This document shows positions 56,490-64,000 of a stretch of DNA of 64,000 bases, one piece after another (the stretch's first letter is position 1; every line of letters begins with the position of its first letter). The position numbers and the translations under genes were made by a program. This DNA is from Topomyia yanbarensis (lineage: Eukaryota; Arthropoda; Insecta; Diptera; Culicidae), in assembly GCF_030247195.1 (NCBI RefSeq), contig NC_080672.1:347508413-347572412 (forward strand). Direction: 5' to 3'. The notes under the pieces were generated by a model. It had not been told where the DNA came from and ran no database searches. It was given only the letters and a program-made list of their open reading frames with translations.

Positions 56490-56958
56490 CAGTGTTGCCA
56501 CAATTAAATCTGTACCGGGAGTTGAAAAATCTTTTCTATCTGTACTCTTCTATAGAAAAATCTGTACCGGATTCTGTACCCAAATATTGACAAGGTTGCT
56601 TGAAATTTTTTTTTCTTAAAGATATTTTTCATTCGGGGAAATCAGTGGCAGCGAGAAGTTGAGATGGGGCTGGTAATATCAATAGGATGCGAGAAACCTG
56701 CTTGCAGGAATTCAATTGGAGCATCTCAGAGTAAATGTATGCACTCCGAAAAGATTCGCTCGGCTTTCACTTAGATATCAACCCTTTGATTTGCTGGAAT
56801 CAGGTTTCTCGCCTCTCGCATTCTAATGTCATGTAAAAAACCTGTACCAATCTGTACTTTTTTACAAAAATCTGTAATCTGTACCGTACAGAATCTGTAC
56901 CAAAAATGCTTCGAAAATCTGTACCTTTCTAGATAAATCTGTACTTGTGGCATCACTG
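56490..56958. mobile_element. hAT-type MITE, copy 2 (469 bp), inverted
   Basis: Reverse-complement twin of 50501-50971. The only clear difference I noticed is a T-run two bases shorter. Flanked by its own 8-bp duplication CTCTCAGC (56482-56489, 56959-56966), which cuts the foldback tip sequence. Confidence 0.92.
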
Positions 56959-56972
56959 CTCTCAGCCTCTCA

Positions 56973-57006
56973 ATATACAGGTCACGCGAGTTTGTTTTGT
57001 ATCAGT
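56973..57006 (+). promoter_or_regulatory. H4 core promoter remnant (TATA and initiator)
   Basis: ATATA (56973-56977) lies about 27-31 bp upstream of an initiator ATCAGT (57001-57006, A+1 at 57004). The TATA-like bases are also the foldback element's right-hand target duplication. Confidence 0.55.
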
Positions 57007-57052
57007 GGCTGCTCGCTTACCACACGAGCAACATGCTCGTCCGGACGGTACA

Positions 57053-57326
57053 ATGAGCGGTATCATGTTTGCGTTCCCGTACCAAGCGTCACCGCAAGGT
57101 TCTTCGTAATAAAATCCAAGGAATCACCAAATCCGCCATTCGGCGTCTGGCTCGTCGTGGTGGTGTAAAATGCATTTCCGATTTAATCTACGAATGCTGA
57201 TGGTGTGCAGGAAAATGTCATCCGAGATGCCGTGACCTACACTGAACACGTCAAGCGCAAAACCACAATGAATGTCTTTATATGGATTTGGAAGTTGAAA
57301 AGGTATAGAACTCACTTGTATCATTA
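57053..57326 (+). pseudogene. Histone H4 pseudogene
   Basis: From ATG 57053 the start is shortened: the glycine-rich tail is mostly deleted. Then the core reads [38 protein letters not shown], and in a second frame ENVIRDAVTYTEHVKRKT. These match histone H4 with several substitutions, one frameshift near 57190 and a decayed C-terminus ahead of a histone-type stem-loop. Histone H4 is a core nucleosome protein; this copy cannot make one. Its orientation converges on the H2A relic. Confidence 0.9.
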
Positions 57327-57332
57327 TAAAAA

Positions 57333-57348
57333 GGGCCTTTTCAGGGCC
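57333..57348 (+). terminator. Histone mRNA 3' stem-loop after H4 relic
   Basis: GGGCCTTTTCAGGGCC followed by ACCA. One base differs from the canonical GGCCCTTTTCAGGGCC, breaking the third pair. It is the SLBP/U7-dependent 3' end signal of replication histone genes. Confidence 0.85.
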
Positions 57349-57634
57349 ACCAAAATTATTCCGAAGAATAAGTTTGCATTTTCTGTTTCATGGACTGTTT
57401 CTCTCTGGAGAGCAATTTGGGTTAAACCCTAAATTGTGATTTATTTCAGTACGCAAATTGCAAATATGGTCAGAAACAAACTGAAGTGAAGGGGAAAACA
57501 TTTTTACTAGGCGCATTCAAAAAAGGTTTCAGTTCTCAAACATTTTACCAAGGTGCCGTATCACATTACTCTCTTTACCCTGAGTGTTCGATAATCTCCG
57601 TATTGGAAACACAATTTGAATTTTGTTCTTTATC

Positions 57635-57650
57635 GTCCTGAAAATAACGG
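57635..57650 (-). terminator. Degenerate histone stem-loop after H2A relic
   Basis: On the minus strand, CGTTATTTTCAGGACG keeps the TTTTCAGG core, but the left stem has decayed. It lies about 40 nt past the H2A end. Confidence 0.45.
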
Positions 57651-57691
57651 TTTTTACAAGAGCATTTCTTTGGTAAGTCTCAGCGTTCGAT

Positions 57692-58010
57692 TTATGCTTT
57701 CTTTTCGGTCTACTTGGGAAGCAGTACGGCTTGGATATTTCGCAACATACCGCCCTGAGCAATTGTCACTCCGGAGAGCAGTTTGTTCAACTTTTCGTTG
57801 TTACGAATCACCAGCTGCTGAAGACGTGGGATAATTCGTCTTTTTGTTGTCACGGGCAGCATTTCCTTCCAATTTAAACACTTTAGCAGCAAGTCCGATT
57901 CAGTGCTTGAAATTCCATTACAGCTAGTAAGTAAACGGCACTCAGACGCGTTCAATACAATTTGCTTGTGTATCGACCAACGAAGGGGAGGAGCTACCAA
58001 GAATACATAT
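57692..58010 (-). pseudogene. Histone H2A pseudogene
   Basis: Minus-strand frames show FVGR-type text (~57980), [11 protein letters not shown], then [15 protein letters not shown], and in another frame [20 protein letters not shown] followed by [20 protein letters not shown], the C-terminal core of H2A. A nonsense codon replaces a Lys after LLPK, but TEKKA and the original TAA (57694-57692) follow. Frameshifts occur near 57850 and upstream. A foreign 24-mer (57891-57914) replaces two residues after VME. It is divergent to the H2B relic, the usual insect arrangement. Confidence 0.9.
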
Positions 58011-58057
58011 TGAGGGCAACACAAAAAAGGACGAGCTTACATTGTGCGGTAGTCAGG

Positions 58058-58092
58058 TATAAAAACATAGCATGCTGCTGCTCAATATCAGT
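58058..58092 (+). promoter_or_regulatory. H2B core promoter remnant
   Basis: TATAAAA (58058-58064) and an initiator ATCAGT (58087-58092, A+1 at 58090) with TATA-to-start spacing of about 32 bp, in the gap between the divergent H2A and H2B relics. Confidence 0.6.
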
Positions 58093-58126
58093 TTGTTTGT
58101 ATCGTCGTACCATATACGTCGATCTA

Positions 58127-58241
58127 AATGTTTCCGAACATTGTTAAAGGATACAAGAAGAAGCGGCCGTCCGTTTGTAGCTGCCAGAAAAGTTCACCAA
58201 GCACGCCGTCTCAGATGGCACAAAACACTAGCTCCAACTAA
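58127..58241 (+). pseudogene. Histone H2B pseudogene (internally deleted)
   Basis: Begins near an ATG at 58127, passes a basic stretch (YKKKRP-like) that fits the H2B N-terminal tail, then jumps to the C-terminus: AKHAVSDGTK-like codons (TTCACCAAGCACGCCGTCTC) followed shortly by TSSN-like codons and TAA (58239-58241). The whole histone fold is missing. A perfect histone stem-loop follows 25 nt later. Confidence 0.8.
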
Positions 58242-58265
58242 ATTCCGAATACTGCCCAAACAAAA

Positions 58266-58281
58266 GGCCCTTTTCAGGGCC
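58266..58281 (+). terminator. Histone mRNA 3' stem-loop after H2B relic, intact
   Basis: GGCCCTTTTCAGGGCC with CAAAA before and ATCA after: the canonical stem and loop with no mismatch. Confidence 0.92.
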
Positions 58282-58503
58282 ATCATTTATCAACAAAGAA
58301 TCGAATTGAAGTTTTGTTAGTACAAGCATCAGAAAGCTTGCCAAGAGCGTTGGAGAGTAAGTGAGCCCTTGTGAACAATATCGTCGGCATGTCGTAGAAT
58401 GGCACGAAATAAAAAGTTATCATTTGTGTGATTTGTTGACAGTTTCGTGTAATGATTCAATTTACAATAACATTCATTAAATGCTCTTTTTAGGATTACC
58501 ATA

Positions 58504-59461
58504 GGGGAGAGTGGGTACGCTTTATCCCACTTTCGTTTTTTTCTCATAACTTTTCAATGAAATAAAAAATTCAATTGCAAAATTCGCCATCTTGTAGTCA
58601 ATTCGAATTGTAAGAGCTATGAATAATGTGTAAATCCGAATACTATGTCCTGTCAGTAGTAGGAACAGTTTTGAAAATCATGCCAAAATGAGGTTTTTGT
58701 AAAAACATGTGGTAACTTGATCCCCCACCTACTAGGGCTAAAGAAACAATGCACACTAGGACCTATAGATACGAAAGTTCAGCTAATAACCTATCCTGAC
58801 AAATTAATTGATAAGACTAACTTTTTAGATGCACGACAAACTTTAACCACAGTAGAAAGTCGAGATAAGTATTTGCGGTAAATCAATGCTGTTTAACTGG
58901 CTTTTTCAACCTTCAATAACTTATACCATCATTTGTTCATGGAAAATACATTTTAGATCAATTAATAGTGCCAGGTATGTTATGAAAATTATGTTTTTCT
59001 ATTTCTATACATTTCGAAAGTATTTGAGAGAACTAATGATAGGGATGTATTCTTGATCCCAGTGTTACAGGGATCAAACATACCTTGTGTATGAGGCATA
59101 CAAAATTTTTTTTTTTTGTATATGTAGTGAAACTTTTTATTCGACAAACGTGTTTTTCTAAGCAGAAGTCCTTAGAAAGTAATCGTACTTGAAAATATTT
59201 ATTAATAATTAGTTCGCCGATCTCATACAACTGATCAAAAAATGTATGAAAAGATCTTCGAGATGGATTTAAACACATATTTTCTAAAATATTATACAAC
59301 TTTTCCAAACTAAATGTAATACATCAGATATGCTTTTTAAACATCATAAACGACCAAATACTTCATTTTCTTTTTATATTGTGGTAAATTTATGAGTATA
59401 GATTAGGAGATATGGCCAGGGAATCCAATATCCCCAAGAATCAAGTGTCCTCACTCTCCCC
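58504..59461. mobile_element. 958-bp non-autonomous element with GGGGAGAGTGGG ends
   Basis: Left GGGGAGAGTGGGTACGC, right CTCACTCTCCCC, TA on both sides (58502-58503, 59462-59463). Same end type and size class as 42141-43070. No transposase frame. Confidence 0.75.
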
Positions 59462-60216
59462 TATAGATAAATATGTTCGAATATTTTAGACTTCGATGTA
59501 CGTGTATCGATATTTCGGTATTTCCAATAGAAATAACAAAATATCTGCTTTTAATACAACCTATCAGAAGATAGTCAAAATTGTAGCATTTGTACAACCA
59601 GTCTAAAGTGTATTCTACTTCACACCGGTTATGTCTCTGACATTACCCACCCATCTTTTTATTAGGCAAAATGAAAAAAACGACAGATAAAAAGACGGTC
59701 AAATCTTTTTCATTGTCTTTAGTACCTAAAACGCCGAGTTAGGTTCAGTCGAGTCCAGTCACGGCATTGAGAAGCCTTGTATAAGAGGTAAAATACTACG
59801 AATAACTAGTTGATAATGAAACGATTTATTATAATACCTGAAAAATAACAAAACCTTGTCCAATAACAAAATTCACTGTATGGAGGTATTTAATAAGGTA
59901 TTGATTTGGTATTTGTAAAAATCACTGGAATACATAAATAATACTAAAATAAAATATTATACCTCATTGAGACATTAAGCAGGCATTGAAAAATGTTTCT
60001 TCAATACCTGCTTAATACCTCAATGAGGTATTAATAATAATCAATTATTATCAGGTTTTGGTATGATTCCAGAAAATAGTATGCTCGGGTTATTGACCAG
60101 TTATTCTCTCCTGGTAGGTATCCTACCATTTCAGCTAATTTATTGAATAGAGTTAGCAGAAACTTCACTATCCAAAATGTTCAAACGGGCCAGTAACGAA
60201 CACATTTATCCTCATA
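59462..60216. repeat. AT-rich DNA with a palindrome at 59960-60030
   Basis: TACCTCATTGAGACATTAAG pairs with CTTAATACCTCAATGAGGTA around a short loop. Outer text (AATACCTGA.AA..AA and TTTTGGTAT) hints at a longer decayed inverted-repeat element from about 59830 to 60070. No gene. Confidence 0.5.
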
Positions 60217-60378
60217 CCCGATCAGAATGAAATAACAAGATTATAACAAAACACAATTTTTGTAACCTATTGTGTTATAAATTAGGTCTCGTTAGTAATT
60301 AAAATAACAGAAATTTTATAACAAGTAGCAGCGCGAGATATAGTTTTGAAATATTTCTGTTATGTGTTTCTGATCGGG
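60217..60378. mobile_element. 162-bp MITE with CCCGATCAGAA ends
   Basis: Left CCCGATCAGAATGAAATAAC, right GTTATGTGTTTCTGATCGGG, TA duplicated at 60215-60216 and 60379-60380. Tc1/mariner-type target. Confidence 0.85.
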
Positions 60379-60779
60379 TATGGTAACCATGAAAAGGGCA
60401 TTTAATGAAAGTGAAACAATTCATTTGGTAACAGTAGAGAATCGGATATACTTGTACCGTCATTTCACTATTTCCTTTAGATATACTTATTTTGATAAAA
60501 CCTTCCAGAAATTTGTAAAAATTGCAGCATTCGTATCTAAAGTGTAAGCTACTTCATTACAGTAATGTCTCTGACATTACCTACCCATTTTTCTAATCTA
60601 AAACAGAAAAATTGTTCTGAAAACCTAATAAATGCATAAGCTAAAGCGCTTTAAAGCTGCACTTTTATGAAATACCGACAAAAAACAAAATTACGTGTTT
60701 GTCCAACGAGCTTTCTGTCTCGTTGTGGTACTGAATTATGCCCCCTTGCTGTGGTGAAGTTTATCCACCGATAATCTGA

Positions 60780-60928
60780 CATGACATTCTATTTTTAGAT
60801 TTGGCAAGAGATTATTAGAGAGTTGACGCAAAAATCGGTAACTCGTACTGTCAAACGGACATTTGTATTTGACAGTACGAGCTACAAAATGTTGCCTCAA
60901 CTCTCTAGTAATCGACAAAACTGTCATG
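60780..60928. mobile_element. 149-bp inverted-repeat MITE with CATGACA ends
   Basis: Arms share CATGACA, ATTA.TAGAGAGTTGA and CTCGTACTGTCAAA in inverted order around a short centre. Target duplication not resolved. Confidence 0.65.
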
Positions 60929-61535
60929 TATCGTTTAGAGTTCCTACATTAAAGGTCTGGTCAAGAGAAAGTTGACAGCCATAGCTTCAAGAAATGTGGC
61001 TCAAAAAAGTTTAACTAAACTTGAAATTGTTGAAGCGTATTAATCTTAGCAATATATGTTCCGGTTTTATTGAACAGTTGACATTTATTTCATATTTTGT
61101 AAAGATAGATATTTGACAAAATATCGAGCAATATGCTAAATTCAGAGTACAAGACATATAACAATGTCGTTGCATATACTGCATTTTCGACGAAAAATCT
61201 TTGAAATCTGATAGTAAATCGTTTCATTCCCGAACAACGAAAATGGAATGGTTTATCAAACAATGTGTTTGAAAAATGTTGTTTTTTTCGATTTACTTTT
61301 CATGAAGTCAACTGAAGTACAAAGTTAGTCAATACCACTATACTTTCCACTTGAAACGTTCATATAAAATGCTCATGTGAATAAAAAAAACTTCTGCTCG
61401 TTTGAATGTCAAACTCATCTTGTCTAGACTTTTACTAGAGTACAATAGTGTTCTTTTATGAGAGACATGTTAAGTAATGATGTGTAACTCATTATTCAGA
61501 TGGAGCTACTGTTCCGACGTAATTTAGTTTAAATT
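60929..61535. other. No gene or element recognised
   Basis: AT-rich DNA with short random frames. Confidence 0.35.
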
Positions 61536-61730
61536 ATTTTTTATGCACGTGTCCACTGGAAAACAGACAGAGAAAGAATGACCGGAACAGTGAGAATGTC
61601 TCCTATAAGCAGATCATCACCTCTCCCTCTCACCGATTGGGCCAAATCTCTCTCGTTATCTATATTTAGGTCCAGTGGACTGCGCCCAAGGCTTGAGATA
61701 TTTATTATCACTGTTTGCCCCATTTCCTAA

Positions 61731-61900
61731 TGGGATTTTCGATTGATTGACACCGGTGTAGTGGATTGCACTGGTTTTGCACTTTCTAGCAGAAGTGTCA
61801 ATGGAACATACCCAGTTTTCTGCACTTCTGCAAGAAAGTGCAAAAACGGTGCAGTTTCGGTGCACTCCACTACACCGGTGTCAATCAATCGAAAACCCCA
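61731..61900. mobile_element. 170-bp PIF/Harbinger-type MITE
   Basis: Left TGGGATTTTCGATTGATTGA and right TCAATCAATCGAAAACCCCA are inverted, extending through ACACCGGTGTAGTGGA and beyond. The 3-bp TAA is duplicated (61728-61730, 61901-61903), as in PIF/Harbinger insertions. Confidence 0.85.
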
Positions 61901-61986
61901 TAACTCGATGGGTCAATTAGGAGGTATTGGAGGCTGCAGCGGTGATCACAAAAACTGTTGGGTACATGTGATGGCATCATCACATT

Positions 61987-62058
61987 TCCTCGATGGCGGA
62001 GTGGTTAACGCACCCAACTAAAGACTGGGAGATCGCAGGTTCGATTCCTGCTTGAGGA
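61987..62058 (+). repeat. tRNA-like segment (72 nt)
   Basis: A cloverleaf can be drawn: acceptor TCCTCGA/TTGAGGA, D stem GCG/CGC, anticodon loop CTAAAGA (anticodon AAA) with a mismatched fifth pair, T arm GCAGG-TTCGATT-CCTGC. The AAA anticodon is unusual for Phe, and the block is part of a repeat family, so it is read as tRNA-derived mobile DNA rather than a working tRNA gene. Confidence 0.5.
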
Positions 62059-62171
62059 CATATCTTTTCTCAGTGTTTCCAATAAAAGGTGAATTTTCAC
62101 CGTTTCTTCATTCTCACCGTTCCGGTCATTCTTTCTCTGTCTGCTTTCCAGTGGACACGTTCATAAAAAAT

Positions 62172-63066
62172 CCTTAAGAAAGAAAAAAACAAATACTCAC
62201 GTCCAAACAAGGAATATATTAAATTATTTGCCAAAAATTTTCACCGAAATCGTTCTAGTTGTCATGTCGGTTTGTTGGTGATTTTACCCCGACACAAGTG
62301 CGTTTTGTCCTGACCATTTTCCAAAAAGTAATATATAATGATTTTGAAACATTGTATATCTTACATGTTTTTGAACATTTTGCAAAGCGTTATGATTGCG
62401 ACTACAGGGGAAAATGTTGGTTGAATGATATTTATTCAATTCTCCTAATTAATGTTCTATAGCTAAGCTACGATCCTATTTCCTTAGGGACGTTAGCCCC
62501 ATCTTTTCGTAAATAATAATATGCTCAATCCTTAACCAAGCAGGTTTCTTAGAGTGGTATTTTCTCAATAACCCTGCAATTGTGACGTATGATAATCGAC
62601 AACGAATGCAGTACCAGGACATTACTTTTAATTACTTGTTGAGCCGCGATATATGCAAACAAAATAAGTAATATGGACATCGCGTCATCTAGCTGCACAT
62701 AAACTAAACTTAAACATTGATGATTTATCTGTACACGCACCTGACGCCACATATAATTTAAAGAGCAAGAAAGCGCGGTTCTCTCGCACAAAAAGAAAGA
62801 GATTTCTGCTTTTTCTGTGGTGTGTCATCAGTTCATCACTGAATCTTCCGTGTGTATTACCTACGTATTACCTACCACCACCGACGAATGCGAGCTGACA
62901 TGAAACACAGCAGCTGCTACGCTTACAACGTCAGAACACAAACTAACGATTTTTTCTCATGTTCCCTTTTTATATCTGTTGCTGTTCACTCGATGACAGT
63001 ACCAGTCAAAAAAAATTGGCCGGGATTAGGTTGACGGTTTTCAGAGTGATTGCATAACCTTTCTAT
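62172..63066. other. No gene; end includes dispersed-repeat text
   Basis: The last part (GTTTTCAGAGTGATTGCATA...CCTTTCTATATGAAAAAGGC, 63038-63078) matches the end of the 16550-17770 repeat family in reverse. The rest is unassigned. Confidence 0.45.
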
Positions 63067-63584
63067 ATGAAAAAGGCAAAAACGCAGGCTCTCGCATTTT
63101 TACCTGCCGAAAAAATATCTGACGCCTTCGTAAACATCAAATCATCAGTACCGACTGAACTTACTAGATTTTTCAAATGTGTTGAAGAATATTATGTGTT
63201 AGGCAAATCCAGACTAACAACAAAATCAGGTCGAGTACATACAACGGAACCTTTGTTCCTCCTGGTTTTTGGTCGGTTTACCGATACGTGAAAGATGGAA
63301 TCCCACGTACCACCAACCAAATTGAAGCATGGCACAGTCGTTGGAATCGTCTGGTGGGTCGCAGTGCTGGTCTGATGCATATCATCGAAGAACTGAGACA
63401 AAAGGAAAAATTTATCGCTTAACAAATCTTAGCGCATATGTCACTAACCTCCGAGAAGAAGCGTCGTACCAAAGATCAGATAATTGATGCGAAACTTTGC
63501 AAAATTGTTACGAACTTACAAAATTTTGATACTATTGATTATCTTCAAGCAATAGCAGCGAATCTGGGCTTGCAATCAAGATGA
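63067..63584 (+). pseudogene. MULE-type transposase, C-terminal relic
   Basis: The first frame reads ALAFLPAEKISDAFVNIKSS and VPTELTRFFKCVEEYYVLGK. After a frameshift near 63265 the next frame has FWSVYRYVKDGIPRTTNQIE followed by AWHSRWNRLVGRSAGLMHII and EELRQKEKF. It passes a stop at about 63419-63421 and continues KKRRTKDQIIDAKL to TGA at 63584. The xPPxFWSVY...G.PRTTN.IEAWH pattern is that of MULE (Mutator-like) transposase genes of insects as I recall. Only the C-terminal part is present; the catalytic DDE domain is absent. Not functional. Confidence 0.75.
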
Positions 63585-63810
63585 TTTTTTTAATTAAATT
63601 AATGCCTATGACGGTTAATACGAATAAAATCATTGAATATAATTTATTTTGTTTTAAATTGTACATAAACTATTGAAAGAAACAGAACCAGAACAAAAGC
63701 TTAATTCACTGAATTTATCTACACAAGGATTTTAAAAGTAAAATTTGCTTTGAGTCAGATATCATAAATTGTGGAAATATGAAATGAGGAATTTGCAAAC
63801 TTTCGCATTA

Positions 63811-63948
63811 AAGAACAGCTCATAGTTAAAAGAAGGATGAACTTTCAGTAAAGTATGTCATTTATCTTTCAATAATTAGGATCAGTACAGACCAGATATT
63901 TCATTGATCATTGATGATTCTCCCTTCTTTTAAACATGAGCTGTTCTT
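63811..63948. mobile_element. 138-bp inverted-repeat MITE
   Basis: AAGAACAGCTCAT..TTAAAAGAAGG at the left is mirrored by CCTTCTTTTAAACATGAGCTGTTCTT at the right. It lies downstream of the MULE relic and could be its terminal region or an independent MITE. Confidence 0.6.
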
Positions 63949-64000
63949 AAATAGAAAGATTGTCAAAATTTCTATTTAAAATTTACATAAGTAGAATGAA

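Larger units (their letters stand above)
48693..56972. mobile_element. Foldback-type composite element, 8.3 kb with nested insertions
   Basis: The left tip TGAGAGGTTGAGAGCAAGAG is mirrored at the right (split there by a MITE): CCTCTCA at 56966-56972, after CTCTTACTCTCAGC at 56476-56489. Each tip is followed inward by short irregular repeats of GAGCAAAAGTGGGTTAAA type (48700-48850; 56300-56480) and then by a 117-bp tandem array (left 48905-50000; right 51545-51655 plus 55037-56205) in opposite orientation. Inverted arms made of tandem repeats are the hallmark of Drosophila FB elements. The centre holds a LINE fragment, and later insertions are a hAT-like element and two MITEs. ATATA flanks both ends. 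Confidence 0.7.
61536..62171. mobile_element. GTGTCCACTGG element with inverted ends and internal tRNA-like segment
   Basis: Both ends read TTTTTTATG.ACGTGTCC inward, then ACTGGAAA.CAGACAGAGA and AGAATGACCGGAACRGTGAG, inverted. The inside carries a younger MITE (61731-61900) and a tRNA-like block (61987-62058). The same end and tRNA-like block recur around 19380-25119, so the tRNA-like part belongs to the element. Confidence 0.75.

Noticed and set aside
61987..62058. Functional tRNA gene
   Set aside because: Anticodon AAA is unusual, the anticodon stem has a mismatch, and the block is repeated with transposon ends.

Overview
The window looks like a piece of a large, transposon-packed insect genome, most likely a culicine mosquito such as Aedes. 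The evidence is AT-rich DNA, spliced genes with short introns next to very large ones, a tRNA-headed SINE that I recognise as Feilai-like (from memory), and dense nested layers of MITEs, hAT-like, PIF-like, MULE-like and CACTA-like elements and non-LTR retrotransposons. No prokaryotic, viral or CRISPR features were seen. Most of the window is mobile DNA; coding content is sparse.

Only one clear host gene is present: a FEM1B-type gene on the minus strand (27318-31793). It encodes the substrate-receptor subunit of a CUL2-RING ubiquitin ligase. Two long exons carry the ankyrin and TPR-like body. The N-terminal exon (about 40 residues) was not found. The three 3'-terminal exons are present twice in tandem (cassette A 28827-29366, cassette B 27318-27887). 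Exon lengths, phases and open frames match, and both cassettes join the upstream exon in frame. This is a strong candidate for alternative C-termini.

Region by region: 1-7 kb holds a 148-bp direct repeat and a 1.9-kb retroposon bounded by a 24-bp target duplication. 7.4-10.3 kb is an element with ~540-bp inverted ends and a broken transposase-like reading frame. 10.3-19.4 kb is element ends, minisatellites and unassigned DNA. 19.4-25.0 kb is a 5.6-kb CACTA-like element with ~770-bp inverted ends. 27.3-31.8 kb is fem-1. 32.1-40.7 kb is a SINE, then a decayed non-LTR retrotransposon whose tail is split by a 5.1-kb element with short terminal inverted repeats, itself full of R1-like LINE debris. 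41-45 kb has LTR-like direct repeats around a small gene-like unit. 47.4-47.6 kb has a possible first exon with a mitochondrial-type presequence. 48.7-57.0 kb is a foldback-type composite: inverted arms made of a 117-bp tandem repeat, carrying a LINE fragment, a 3.4-kb hAT-like element and two near-identical hAT-type MITEs.

Immediately next to the foldback element, 57.0-58.3 kb is a relic core-histone cluster (H4 forward, H2A reverse, H2B forward, with histone 3' stem-loops). The foldback's apparent ATATA target duplication coincides with the H4 TATA box, so the insertion may have split that promoter. The window ends with more MITEs and the 3' part of a decayed MULE-type transposase.
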